Shown here in pieces: positions 1-7,646 of a stretch of DNA of 23,001 bases. Each line of letters opens with the position of its first letter. Position 1 is the stretch's first letter. The notes below the pieces were generated by a model. It ran no database searches. It had not been told where the DNA came from and saw nothing but the letters and a program-made list of their open reading frames with translations. Source of the DNA: a virus; IMG/VR virus record IMGVR_UViG_3300012954_000092, positions 1 through 23,001 of that record; one strand, written 5' to 3'. The position numbers and the translations under genes are program-made.

Positions 1-180
1 TATATTGATGGTGAACAAGAAGTAGTTGATATGGCAAATGTCGTTAATGAATTTGCTCTCTTAAGAAACAAATATCTTGGACTGATGAAGGCTATAGACG
101 CCAAACAGTTCCAAATCAACAATATTGTGAAATTGCGAGTAGCTGGACTTGATGATGCTGAATTGTTTGCAAAAAAATAA
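1..180 (+). CDS. C-terminal end of an unrecognised phage protein (partial)
   Basis: The first 177 bases are an open frame (frame 1) that ends at TAA 178-180, so the last 59 residues of a gene starting upstream are visible. The tail is mostly predicted helix, with LLRNKYLGLMKAI in the middle and a charged end, GLDDAELFAKK. I see no catalytic motif and do not recognise the family. Its position just before uvsW makes a replication or recombination role possible, but that is context only. Its last codons contain the -35 element of the uvsW promoter. Confidence 0.75.
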   Translation, partial: YIDGEQEVVDMANVVNEFALLRNKYLGLMKAIDAKQFQINNIVKLRVAGLDDAELFAKK

Positions 181-195
181 AGACTGTGTTACAAT
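167..195 (+). promoter_or_regulatory. Sigma70-like promoter of uvsW
   Basis: TTGCAA (167-172), a 17-base spacer and TACAAT (190-195). Six bases separate the -10 box from the uvsW ATG at 202, so initiation at the usual distance would fall on or next to the A of the start codon. The same layout recurs before the primase and gp41 genes. The -35 lies inside the end of the upstream gene. Confidence 0.65.
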
Positions 196-201
196 AACAG
201 T

Positions 202-1653
202 ATGCAAAAAGCAATATTACATATCAAAGACGAAGTAAACGTCAAATTCGAAGGACTTGATGTTACTACACGCCGTAAGATATCAGATAAACTAAAATAT
301 TTTGTTCCATATGCTTATCATTTACCAGCATATAAGTTGGGAAGATGGGACGGGTTTGTTAGATTCTGTGACATTGGTGGTAGGACTTCGTTAAATCTTA
401 TTGATAAAATATTACCTATCATAGAACAACAAGGATTTGAGATTGAAATCAAGGATGATAGGAAAGAATACAAGTTTGATTTTGAGAAAGTTGATGCAGA
501 ACACCTATCACACATCAATTGGCCAAAAGGTCATACACACGAAGGCCAACCGATAATTTTAAGAGATTATCAAGTTAAAGTTATTAATGACTTTATTGCT
601 AATCCACAGTGCTTACAAGAAATAGCCACAGGTGCAGGTAAGACGATTATTACTGCCACATTGAGTAAGATGTGTCAGAAGTATGGTAGAACAATAGTAA
701 TTGTTCCTAACAAGAGTTTAGTAACACAGACAGAAGAAGATTACATTAATTTAGGTCTTGATGTTGGTGTTTATTATGGAGAAAGAAAAGAATTAAATCA
801 CAAACATACAATTTGTACATGGCAAAGTTTAAATGTTTTACACAAGAAGACTAAAAAAGTTGAAACAGACTTTCCATTAGATGAATTTTTAGATGATGTA
901 GTTTGTGTAATGGTAGACGAAGTACACATGGCAAAAGCAGATGTGTTGAAACAATTACTGACAGGTCCATTTGCTGATGTACCAATACGTTGGGGACTGA
1001 CAGGAACAATACCAAAAGAAGAATATGAGAAGGCGAGTCTTATAGCAAGTTTAGGACAAGTTATAAGCAAGTTAAGTGCTAGTGAGTTACAGAATAAAGG
1101 TGTGTTAGCAAACTGTCATGTAAACGTGATACAGACACAAGACCATCAAGCATTTAGATCTTACCAAGAAGAGCTGACTTATCTTACTACAAACACATCA
1201 AGGTTGCAGTTTATTAGTAACCTAATGGAAGAAATAAGATCTGGCGGTAATGCCTTAATACTGGTAGATAGGATAAAGACAGGTGAGCTACTTAAAGATA
1301 TGATACCTGGTAGTGTATTCATACAAGGTAAAACTAAAATGGAAGAAAGACAAGAAGAATATGATGAAGTAGCAACAGAACAATATAAAGTTCTTATAGC
1401 AACATATGGAGTTGCGGCAGTGGGTATTAACTTACCAAGAATATTTAATTTGATACTAGTAGAGCCAGGCAAGAGTTTTGTAAGGGTAATACAGAGTATT
1501 GGTAGAGGTATTAGAAAAGCAAAAGACAAGGATCATGTACAGATATGGGATATAACATCTAGTTGTAAGTTTTCAAAAAGACACTTGACTACAAGGAAAA
1601 AGTTTTACAAAGAGGCAAATTATCCGTATACTATAAACAAGGTAAACATATGA
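202..1653 (+). CDS. uvsW: UvsW-like superfamily 2 DNA/RNA helicase
   Basis: ATP-dependent helicase and branched-DNA translocase. In T4, UvsW unwinds R-loops and Holliday-type junctions and switches replication from origin-dependent to recombination-dependent mode. The 483 residues are close to T4 UvsW in length. Visible motifs are Walker A ATGAGKT (142-148), DEVH box (239-242), LTGT (motif III, 266-269) and QSIGRGIRK (motif VI, about 431-439). The N-terminal 120 residues match the position of the small substrate-binding domain of UvsW. Start: ATG at 202 lies six bases after a good -10 box and has no Shine-Dalgarno, so the mRNA may be leaderless. The stop overlaps the next ATG (ATGA), so the downstream genes are probably coupled to it. 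Confidence 0.93.
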   Translation: MQKAILHIKDEVNVKFEGLDVTTRRKISDKLKYFVPYAYHLPAYKLGRWDGFVRFCDIGGRTSLNLIDKILPIIEQQGFEIEIKDDRKEYKFDFEKVDAEHLSHINWPKGHTHEGQPIILRDYQVKVINDFIANPQCLQEIATGAGKTIITATLSKMCQKYGRTIVIVPNKSLVTQTEEDYINLGLDVGVYYGERKELNHKHTICTWQSLNVLHKKTKKVETDFPLDEFLDDVVCVMVDEVHMAKADVLKQLLTGPFADVPIRWGLTGTIPKEEYEKASLIASLGQVISKLSASELQNKGVLANCHVNVIQTQDHQAFRSYQEELTYLTTNTSRLQFISNLMEEIRSGGNALILVDRIKTGELLKDMIPGSVFIQGKTKMEERQEEYDEVATEQYKVLIATYGVAAVGINLPRIFNLILVEPGKSFVRVIQSIGRGIRKAKDKDHVQIWDITSSCKFSKRHLTTRKKFYKEANYPYTINKVNI

Positions 1654-2150
1654 AGATATTAAAAACAGACAACACACCATTTAATTTAGATAAGGTACCC
1701 GAAACAGGAGATGATATTCAGTATTGTGTTCTTGATACTAACAACAATAAGAATATAGATTTCTTTTTCATACCTTTAATTTTTATGGAAACATTTAACG
1801 CACCAAGTATGGTTATGGAAGTAGGAGAGTACACAATACAGATGCCCATCGACTGGAGTGTAATGGTTACTGAAAAGGAATTAGGACAGTGTGAGATGGT
1901 ACCATTGACTAGTATAAATGATAGAGGTTTTGAAGCAATGGTAATAAATCCTTTAACTGTCAATATGACTCAGAGTCATGAAATAAAGATAGTAAACATT
2001 TTTCAAGATGTTAAATGGTATTTTCCAAAGTTAAAACATGGTCATATTATGTCGGTTCCACTAAATGATAAACCAAATCCACCATGTATGTTTTTTGCAA
2101 AAGAAATAAATCAAATACCAGATGTGATTAATGTTGGAGATTTTCTGTGA
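1650..2150 (+). CDS. Unrecognised phage protein, 166 aa
   Basis: A 166-residue protein with no motif I can assign. It is rich in predicted beta-strand, with alternating hydrophobic segments such as FFFIPLIFMETF (about residues 39-50) and EIKIVNIFQDVKWYF in the second half, and many prolines near the C-terminus. No signal peptide or convincing membrane helix. It starts at the ATG that overlaps the uvsW stop (ATGA) and ends inside the GTGA start of the probable gene 62, so it is translated as part of the replication operon. A replication-accessory role is suggested only by position. Confidence 0.8.
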   Translation: MKILKTDNTPFNLDKVPETGDDIQYCVLDTNNNKNIDFFFIPLIFMETFNAPSMVMEVGEYTIQMPIDWSVMVTEKELGQCEMVPLTSINDRGFEAMVINPLTVNMTQSHEIKIVNIFQDVKWYFPKLKHGHIMSVPLNDKPNPPCMFFAKEINQIPDVINVGDFL

Positions 2151-2623
2151 GTAAGCCAACTATAAACTTAAATCAAATGCTGTATAACCTTGATATGGGA
2201 AACAAGCAGTGGTATGAGAGTTTAGATAGTGAATTAAAGAAAACATTTTCATCTTACGTTAGTATGAGATTTGCATCGAGTGTTAAGTCAAATAAGATAC
2301 TGCAAGAATCTTACATAGAAAGCGTGAATGAATTCTGTAACAAATATTTTAGTACAATACAAAAACATGAAGGGGATAGTTTGTTGTTTTGGAAACTGTT
2401 ATGTTTGTGCGGATCTGGACAGAAACAATTTCATCCTTGGTTAAAAGCACCAAAAGGTAAAGGAAAGAAAACTAAAATATTTGATTTTATACAATCTTGC
2501 TATCCTAATTATAAAAATGATGAGATAGAGACTTTAATAAAAGTACTTGACAAAAAAGAAATAAAAGAAATGGCCAAGCAGGCAGGATTAGATGATAAAG
2601 AAATCAAGTTGTTGATAAAATGA
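2147..2623 (+). CDS. 62: Probable clamp-loader small subunit (T4 gp62-like)
   Basis: In T4, gp62 forms one subunit of the gp44/62 clamp loader that opens and loads the gp45 sliding clamp. This 158-residue protein has the expected size class and layout: an N-terminal YESLDSELKKTF segment, a central LLFWKLLCLCGSG helix, a basic loop WLKAPKGKGKKTK (about 94-106), then a charged helical tail with the YPNYKNDEIETLIKVL pattern seen after the basic loop in phage gp62 proteins. The family has low sequence conservation and no Walker motif, so this is a remembered pattern match. Start is GTG at 2147, overlapping the previous stop (GTGA); no Shine-Dalgarno is needed if coupled. Genes 44 and 45 are not in the window. 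Confidence 0.6.
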   Translation: MSKPTINLNQMLYNLDMGNKQWYESLDSELKKTFSSYVSMRFASSVKSNKILQESYIESVNEFCNKYFSTIQKHEGDSLLFWKLLCLCGSGQKQFHPWLKAPKGKGKKTKIFDFIQSCYPNYKNDEIETLIKVLDKKEIKEMAKQAGLDDKEIKLLIK

Positions 2624-3297
2624 GTTATGTTTGTAAATTTTGTAAAAAGACTTTTGGTAGTGAACAAACACTATTAACACATCTTTGTGAACCAAAAAGA
2701 AGATGGAACAACAGGAAAGATGCAAATGTGCAGTTGGCTTTTAGATGTTTTCAACACTTTTGGAGGATCACAGCCACTAATATGAAAAGCGAAAAAACAT
2801 ACGAAGACTTTATGGGCAGTAAGTATTATCTTGCTTTCGTTAGATTTGCAAATTATGTTATGGGAGTCTATATAGCAAGTGTTGAAGATTATATAGAATG
2901 GTTATTAAAGTCAAGAGTACGAATAGACAAATGGTCAACAGATGAAGTCTACGAAACATATATCAAAGAATTCAATGTAAGAGAAAGTGTTGACAGAGCT
3001 ATAGAAAGAACTGTGTTAACCATAAAAACATGGGCAGAAGAAAACAAAAAAGATTGGACTACATTTTTTGATGAAGTCAGTGTACCACGTGCTATACATA
3101 TGATTAGGGCTGGAAAGATATCACCGTGGATACTTTACAACAGCAAAGGTGGTATCAAGTTAATGGAATCTTTCAATGAAGAGCAGATGATAATGATTGA
3201 AGAATACGTATCACCAAATGCATGGACAAAAAGATTTCAACAGAGTCCTGATGATGTTAAGTTTGCACTTGACGTAACAAAGGCGGCAGGTTTATGA
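2620..3297 (+). CDS. Zinc-finger protein of unknown function, 225 aa
   Basis: The first 25 residues form a C2H2-like finger, YVCKFCKKTF then LLTHLC, with C5, C8, H21 and C23 as likely zinc ligands (C-x2-C-x12-H-x-C). The remaining 200 residues are mainly helical, rich in aromatic and charged residues (FQHFWRI, DYIEWLLKS, KTWAEENKKDWTTFF). I do not recognise the family. The finger suggests nucleic-acid or protein binding. It sits between the probable gp62 gene and the PolIII-like gene with ATGA overlaps on both sides, so it is expressed with replication genes. Confidence 0.82.
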   Translation: MSYVCKFCKKTFGSEQTLLTHLCEPKRRWNNRKDANVQLAFRCFQHFWRITATNMKSEKTYEDFMGSKYYLAFVRFANYVMGVYIASVEDYIEWLLKSRVRIDKWSTDEVYETYIKEFNVRESVDRAIERTVLTIKTWAEENKKDWTTFFDEVSVPRAIHMIRAGKISPWILYNSKGGIKLMESFNEEQMIMIEEYVSPNAWTKRFQQSPDDVKFALDVTKAAGL

Positions 3298-3875
3298 TAG
3301 TAAAAACAGATATAGATATAGATACTAAAAATAGAAATGATCTGTTAAGTTTGATAAAGCACATTCCAGCAGGTATAGTGAAAGACAATATTATTAAAAA
3401 ACACAACACAGGTGTTTATGTAACAGATGTTCCAAAAGATCCACTACAAGGTGTGAGTAGTATTGACTATGCAGAAGCAGAAGACAGAGGATACTTTAAA
3501 TTAGACATCCTTAACGTTAGCATCTATGAAGATGTCAAAGATGAAGATCATTTGTTGAAATTAATATCAGCGGAACCTGACTGGAGTTTATTAGAACACA
3601 AAGAGATAGTAGAACAACTATTTCACGTACACAACCATTTTGATATTGTTAACAAACTGAAGCCAAAGTCTGTAGAAGACTTGGCGGCTGTGTTGGCAAT
3701 AATACGTCCTGCAAAACGTAATTTGTTAAATGAATCCTGGACTACGATTAAAGAAAAGGTTTGGGAGAAACCACAAGATGGCACTTACTTCTTTAAGAAA
3801 AGCCATGCTGTAGGATATGCACTTGCAATAGTTTTACAGTTAAATTTGCTTATTGAAAAAACAAAAAATAGTTAA
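3294..3875 (+). CDS. Miniature protein resembling bacterial DNA polymerase III alpha (DnaE) core
   Basis: A 193-residue protein whose blocks follow DnaE order. TDIDID at 5-10 matches the PDFDVDF motif carrying the first two catalytic aspartates (D8 and D10 would equal E. coli D401/D403). KKHNTGVYV (35-43) matches the KHAGGVVI block. RGYFKLDIL (65-73) matches GLVKFDFLGL, with D71 equal to the third catalytic aspartate. KPKSVEDLAAVLAIIRP (123-139) matches the QP-x-x-FEDMIALVALFRPGP block. FFKKSHAVGYALA (167-178) matches GFNKSHSAAYALV. PHP, clamp-binding and OB regions are absent and the spacers are strongly shortened. It is the last gene of the uvsW operon, and its TAA overlaps the stop of the convergent minus-strand gene. 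Homology is my reading of motifs; activity is unknown. Confidence 0.75.
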   Translation: MIVKTDIDIDTKNRNDLLSLIKHIPAGIVKDNIIKKHNTGVYVTDVPKDPLQGVSSIDYAEAEDRGYFKLDILNVSIYEDVKDEDHLLKLISAEPDWSLLEHKEIVEQLFHVHNHFDIVNKLKPKSVEDLAAVLAIIRPAKRNLLNESWTTIKEKVWEKPQDGTYFFKKSHAVGYALAIVLQLNLLIEKTKNS

Positions 3876-4237
3876 CCTTTTTTAAGAAGGCTAATATTTC
3901 TTCTAATTATTCTTTTCTTTAATACGTTGTTGATACTCGTAGTAGGACCAAACATAACTTCAACATCTTTTGTATTGAATGTTTTTATACAATCTCTAAA
4001 TCTAGTCAGTTCTCTGTTTAAGAATATGTTTATTGGTATAGTTCTGTTAGATTCCCACCACCAAATTTCTCCTAGATCTAAAAACTCTTGTTTAAGATCT
4101 TCAGTCTTGATGAGATCGTACACGTATATTGAAGTCACGTGATTATCTTGATTCTGTAAAATACCAACATATTCGTTGTTTGCGTACTTTATACAGCTCA
4201 AAAACGGAAACTTTTCTTGTAATTCTGCGTATTCCAT
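3872..4237 (-). CDS. Unrecognised minus-strand protein, 121 aa
   Basis: The only supported minus-strand gene here. It reads from ATG at 4237 down to a stop at 3874-3872, which shares bases with the stop of the convergent PolIII-like gene (both within GTTAAC). The protein starts MEYAELQEKFPFLSCIKY, contains GEIWWWESNRTIPINIFL in the middle, and ends in a basic tail KKRIIRRNISLLKKG. No family recognised. The full length is open, it fills the space between two plus-strand units exactly, and there is no better plus-strand gene in the same bases, which supports it being real. I find no clear -10/-35 pair upstream on its strand; a late motif for the opposite strand overlaps its start codon. Confidence 0.72.
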   Translation of the reverse strand: MEYAELQEKFPFLSCIKYANNEYVGILQNQDNHVTSIYVYDLIKTEDLKQEFLDLGEIWWWESNRTIPINIFLNRELTRFRDCIKTFNTKDVEVMFGPTTSINNVLKKRIIRRNISLLKKG

Positions 4238-4242
4238 AAATA
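4235..4242 (+). promoter_or_regulatory. T4-type late promoter motif
   Basis: CATAAATA, matching the NATAAATA late-promoter motif of T4-like phages, five bases before the ATG at 4248. Transcription would begin at or next to the start codon. It overlaps the start codon of the divergent minus-strand gene. Confidence 0.6.
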
Positions 4243-4247
4243 TTACT

Positions 4248-5039
4248 ATGTCAAATTCTGTTACTCTATATGTTTACAACAATACTTATACTTTGTCAAC
4301 CTCAACGAAGTTAAATAACAGTATGCCTTTATATGATAAAAACATATTACTATATTGTGGAGTAGATAACAAGTCAAATTTTAAGATTGTTACAGATAAT
4401 AATGTACCAAAAAACTTGACTGGTTTGACACTTTACTTCAATATTACGGACATCGAAAGTGAAGAAACGGTGTTGTCAAGACCAATGACGGTAACAAATG
4501 CTACAAGAGGTGAAGCAGAAATAGATATATCACAAGCAGATTTATACAGCGTAGCAGAAGGGTTTTATAACTTTACTGTTTACAGTGTGGATTCAAATCA
4601 AGTGAAATCGGCTGTTTATACAGATAGATCAGGCGACGTACAAGGTACAGTAGAAGTTAAGAATTCCGGATTACCTAAAACTAGAGCAACACAGACAGCA
4701 GATACATATACATTACGTAACACTTACTATTACAGTAATAACTTGTCTGGTTCTACAACACAAAACTTAACAGCGTCAAATCACACGTTAGCAGTATACA
4801 CAACCAACTTCACAGGAACAGTGCAAATTGAAGGAAATCTTGATAATACTGCAAGTTCAAATGATAGTGACTGGTTTCCATTATTAATGCAAGGACAATC
4901 AGTAACAGATATAACATATACCGGTGTGTCAGGTGTTACTCCATATTTCTTTGTATCAAATACTAAATGGATTAGAATAAGATATAAGCCTGACGCAGGT
5001 AACACAGGCACATTTGATAAAGTATTATTAAGAAATTAA
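4248..5039 (+). CDS. Probable virion structural protein (baseplate or fibre type)
   Basis: A 263-residue beta-rich protein, high in Thr, Ser, Asn and Tyr and low in charge, typical of tail or fibre proteins. The first half has an immunoglobulin-like pattern: NFKIVTDNNVPKNLTGLTLYF, then ATRGEAEIDIS and GFYNFTVYSVDS, similar to the N-terminal domain of baseplate upper or fibre-support proteins. The C-terminal third (TVQIEGNLDN, WFPLLMQGQS, WIRIRYKPDAGNTGTFD) looks like a second beta-sandwich. I chose ATG 4248, five bases after the late motif, over an upstream in-frame ATG at 4176 that lies inside the minus-strand gene. Followed after two bases by the next gene. Confidence 0.72.
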   Translation: MSNSVTLYVYNNTYTLSTSTKLNNSMPLYDKNILLYCGVDNKSNFKIVTDNNVPKNLTGLTLYFNITDIESEETVLSRPMTVTNATRGEAEIDISQADLYSVAEGFYNFTVYSVDSNQVKSAVYTDRSGDVQGTVEVKNSGLPKTRATQTADTYTLRNTYYYSNNLSGSTTQNLTASNHTLAVYTTNFTGTVQIEGNLDNTASSNDSDWFPLLMQGQSVTDITYTGVSGVTPYFFVSNTKWIRIRYKPDAGNTGTFDKVLLRN

Positions 5040-5041
5040 TA

Positions 5042-5998
5042 ATGAAATACACTACAGCTCTACAAAATATATCGCCTCAAGACAAGAGATGCTACTCTTT
5101 TGTTGATTTAGGGAAACCTACCAGAAGAAAATTTATTACAACAGATTACAAGAGCGATAAAGATTTTCAAGTTCGTGTTAATCGTGCTATAAAAAATGAA
5201 CACACGAGATTATTATTTTCTACTAAAGATATTGATATAGGTGTTGCAGTTGTGGCCAATAACTTTGCTGATAGAGGTAATTTAGAGGGCAAAGCATTAA
5301 CACAATTAATTAATTTTTTTCTACTTAAACAAGATTATCTTTTATTTCCATCATCTAACTTAAACAACGAATTATATAAAAATTTAAACGCTAAAGTATA
5401 TAAGTCTTGGCCAGATGATTTGCAATGTTTTGAAGCAGACTACATATCTCTTTTCAATTGTTTAGTGGCCTGTGCCACGAAAACAGATTATAACACAGTA
5501 GGATTTGATGGGGATAACTTTACTAAAAATGAATTTGTTGATATGATAAGACAGAATAATGAACATATAAAATACCAGGCATTTGGATTTGATATACTAG
5601 TAACAGATCATTACATAGATAGAGAATACGCTAAGAAATTAATAGCCATGAAACCCAAAGTAGTCGTGTGTGCTTCGGATATAGATTTAGATGAAGGTTA
5701 TGTAAAAGAATTAATGGATAACAATATCCAGATTGTCCCTGGATCCATAGCCATGAACGGAAACTTTTATGTATATGAAGGGCTGGTATCAAAAACCAGG
5801 AACATGGAAGAAAATATGCAACTGTCGGCTGTTTCATCATTACACTTAAACAAGTCGATATGGCATAGTGTTCTTAATTCGAGAAAAAATTTTTACACTA
5901 TTGTTGAAGAAATATATCATGCAAGTACTGACCCAGGAGCAAAAACCAACTTCAAATTCGGAGTAGAAGGTGTCGGTACCATGAGTTTCAAAGCATAA
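5042..5998 (+). CDS. Unrecognised protein, 318 aa
   Basis: A 318-residue soluble mixed alpha/beta protein with no family I recognise. Notable stretches are GVAVVANNFADRGNLEGKAL (about 66-85), KPKVVVCASDIDLDEGYV (about 204-221), which has a strand-loop-helix look, and a glycine-rich end FGVEGVGTMSFKA. No signal peptide, membrane segment or catalytic signature is evident. It starts two bases after the stop of the structural gene, so both are probably made late from the motif at 4235 and it may be a virion or assembly protein. Transcription of the next unit restarts at its own promoter. Confidence 0.8.
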   Translation: MKYTTALQNISPQDKRCYSFVDLGKPTRRKFITTDYKSDKDFQVRVNRAIKNEHTRLLFSTKDIDIGVAVVANNFADRGNLEGKALTQLINFFLLKQDYLLFPSSNLNNELYKNLNAKVYKSWPDDLQCFEADYISLFNCLVACATKTDYNTVGFDGDNFTKNEFVDMIRQNNEHIKYQAFGFDILVTDHYIDREYAKKLIAMKPKVVVCASDIDLDEGYVKELMDNNIQIVPGSIAMNGNFYVYEGLVSKTRNMEENMQLSAVSSLHLNKSIWHSVLNSRKNFYTIVEEIYHASTDPGAKTNFKFGVEGVGTMSFKA

Positions 5999-6001
5999 CT
6001 G

Positions 6002-6030
6002 TTGACTTCTAGTCTAGTTTAGTGTACAAT
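6002..6030 (+). promoter_or_regulatory. Sigma70-like promoter of the primase operon
   Basis: TTGACT (6002-6007), 17-base spacer, TACAAT (6025-6030), then six bases (AACACT) to the ATG at 6037. Same geometry as the uvsW promoter, and the ten bases TACAATAACA are identical at both sites. It implies a leaderless primase mRNA. Confidence 0.7.
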
Positions 6031-6036
6031 AACACT

Positions 6037-7032
6037 ATGAACTTGCAATCTACAATCTTAACAGCAATTAGTGGAAGCACTAAAAAGACTCCTAGTGGTT
6101 GGCATACAATAAACTGTCCAATGTGTACCAAGCAAGGACACACAAGACCAGACAAAAGGCATAGAGGTGGTTTTAAGTTTAGTGACGTAGTGAGCTATCA
6201 CTGTTTTAATTGCAACTACAAGGCTTCTTTTACTCCTGGAAGATTAATTGGAAGAAAGTTGCAAACTTTACTTGTTGAAATTGGAGTGAGTGAACAGAAA
6301 GTAAAAGAACTCCAATTTGAAGCAATGAAATTAAAAGATGCTGATATTGAAATTGGTAAAAAGTATGAAAGCGTAACGGAATTTAAAACTAGACAGTTGC
6401 CAAAAGGTGCTAGGCTATTAAGAGATATTGTCAATGATGATAATCCACCTGCTGATGCATTGTTTGTTTACAAATACATAATGGATAGAGATTTAGAATT
6501 TTACAAAGACTTTTACTGGAGTCCTGATCCATACATGAAGATCAATAAAAGACTTCTTGTTCCTTTTATGGCTAAAGGAGAAATAGTAGGATACACGGGC
6601 AGAGTAATTGAAGATATTCCAAATGTACCAAAGTATTACAGTGATGTACAACCTGGATACATTTTTAATATTGATAATTTACATACTGATAGAAAGTATG
6701 TTATAATAACAGAAGGAGTGTTAGATGCATTATCTATAAACGCAGTAAGTTCATTAGGTAATAAATTAACACAAGGTCAAATCGATCTAATAAATGCTAC
6801 AGGAAAAACAATAATAGTTTGTCCTGACAGAGACAAGTCGGGTAGTAATTTAATTGATGTGGCCGTTGAAAACAACTGGATGGTCAGTTTCCCCAAATGG
6901 GGATCTGGCATTAAAGACTGTGCCGACGCAGTTAAACAATATGGAAGATTGTATACTTTGAAATCTGTTATAGATAGTGCGGTTTCGAACAAAGCAAAAA
7001 TTCAAGTTTATAAAAAAATTGGAGTAGCATAA
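6037..7032 (+). CDS. 61: DNA primase (T4 gp61-like)
   Basis: Synthesises RNA primers for lagging-strand replication with the gp41 helicase. The 331 residues are near the T4 gp61 length (342). An N-terminal zinc ribbon is shown by CPMC (C27, C30) and CFNC (C56, C59). The TOPRIM core follows: ITEGVLDAL with E226, and CPDRDKSGS with D264 and D266, the expected acidic metal-binding residues. The reading frame extends upstream to GTG 6022, but that codon lies on the -10 box, so ATG 6037 is preferred. The stop TAA overlaps the ATG of the ClpP gene by one base. Gp41 lies 1.3 kb downstream with its own promoter of the same design. Confidence 0.93.
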   Translation: MNLQSTILTAISGSTKKTPSGWHTINCPMCTKQGHTRPDKRHRGGFKFSDVVSYHCFNCNYKASFTPGRLIGRKLQTLLVEIGVSEQKVKELQFEAMKLKDADIEIGKKYESVTEFKTRQLPKGARLLRDIVNDDNPPADALFVYKYIMDRDLEFYKDFYWSPDPYMKINKRLLVPFMAKGEIVGYTGRVIEDIPNVPKYYSDVQPGYIFNIDNLHTDRKYVIITEGVLDALSINAVSSLGNKLTQGQIDLINATGKTIIVCPDRDKSGSNLIDVAVENNWMVSFPKWGSGIKDCADAVKQYGRLYTLKSVIDSAVSNKAKIQVYKKIGVA

Positions 7033-7634
7033 TGAAAACAGATATGAATAATAAGAAAACAACGCAGGCACAGATGGCCAAACCTCCTGTACAACCAGGA
7101 CAATTAATGTACGAGAGTGGAATAATTTATTTTAGCGATCACTTTGATAGCACAACAACAAAACCAATTATTAACATGATCATTGAAAAAAACTTACTAC
7201 CACAGAGAGAAAGACCGAAAGAACTAACTTTAGTAATCAACTCTCCAGGAGGACAAGTTCACAGTGCATTTGCCTTAATAGATACTATGAAAGGATCTGC
7301 TATACCTGTAAAAACAATAGGATTAGGAATGATTGCCAGTTGTGGTATATTGACTTTCATGTCGGGAACAAAAGGCAGAAGATTTATAACACCAAACACG
7401 TCAATCTTATCACACCAATACAGTTGGGGTAGTGCAGGTAAAGAACATGAACTATTTGCAAGGGTGAGAGAATTTGAATTAAGCACAGAAAGAATGATAG
7501 ACCACTACAAAAAATGTACTGGGATGTCAGAAAAGAAAATCAGAGAAGTACTATTACCAGCAGAGGACGTTTGGTTAAGTGCCAAAGAAGCAGTTAAGTA
7601 CGGTATCGCTGATAAGATAGTTTCAACATACTAA
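7032..7634 (+). CDS. clpP: ClpP-like serine protease
   Basis: A 200-residue homologue of the proteolytic chamber subunit ClpP. The oxyanion motif INSPGG is at 69-74, the nucleophile is S103 in MIASCG, the catalytic histidine is H128 in SILSHQ, and the acid is D179 in AEDVWLSAKEAVKYGIAD, in the expected order and spacing. The triad is complete, so it should be active. The N-terminal 25 residues are polar and low in structure and could be a propeptide. There is no partner ATPase (ClpX or ClpA) in the window, so a host ATPase would be needed unless one lies elsewhere. It overlaps the primase stop by one base. A role in virion maturation is possible, but the phage tmRNA at 22.7 kb suggests degradation of tagged proteins. 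Confidence 0.9.
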   Translation: MKTDMNNKKTTQAQMAKPPVQPGQLMYESGIIYFSDHFDSTTTKPIINMIIEKNLLPQRERPKELTLVINSPGGQVHSAFALIDTMKGSAIPVKTIGLGMIASCGILTFMSGTKGRRFITPNTSILSHQYSWGSAGKEHELFARVREFELSTERMIDHYKKCTGMSEKKIREVLLPAEDVWLSAKEAVKYGIADKIVSTY

Positions 7635-7639
7635 AGGAG
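7634..7639 (+). promoter_or_regulatory. Shine-Dalgarno site deciding the TTG start of thyX
   Basis: AAGGAG lies seven bases before the TTG at 7647. It is one of few strong Shine-Dalgarno sites in the window and supports the unusual start codon. It begins on the last base of the clpP stop codon. Confidence 0.75.
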
Positions 7640-7646
7640 AGTTATA

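Noticed and set aside
3861-3890. Bidirectional terminator at the convergent stops
   Set aside because: A-rich and T-rich runs flank GTTAAC, but the centre is a palindrome with no room for a loop, so no stable hairpin forms.
3927-4142. A 71-codon plus-strand frame opposite the minus-strand gene
   Set aside because: It lies fully inside the longer minus-strand frame, which fits its flanking genes exactly, and its product has no protein-like features.
4176-4247. Upstream start for the structural protein at 4176
   Set aside because: The extra 24 residues lie within the minus-strand gene, upstream of the late motif, and have no ribosome site. ATG 4248 fits the promoter.
6022-6036. GTG start at 6022 for primase
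   Set aside because: The codon overlaps the -10 box, so it would not be in the transcript from this promoter. ATG 6037 fits the repeated geometry.
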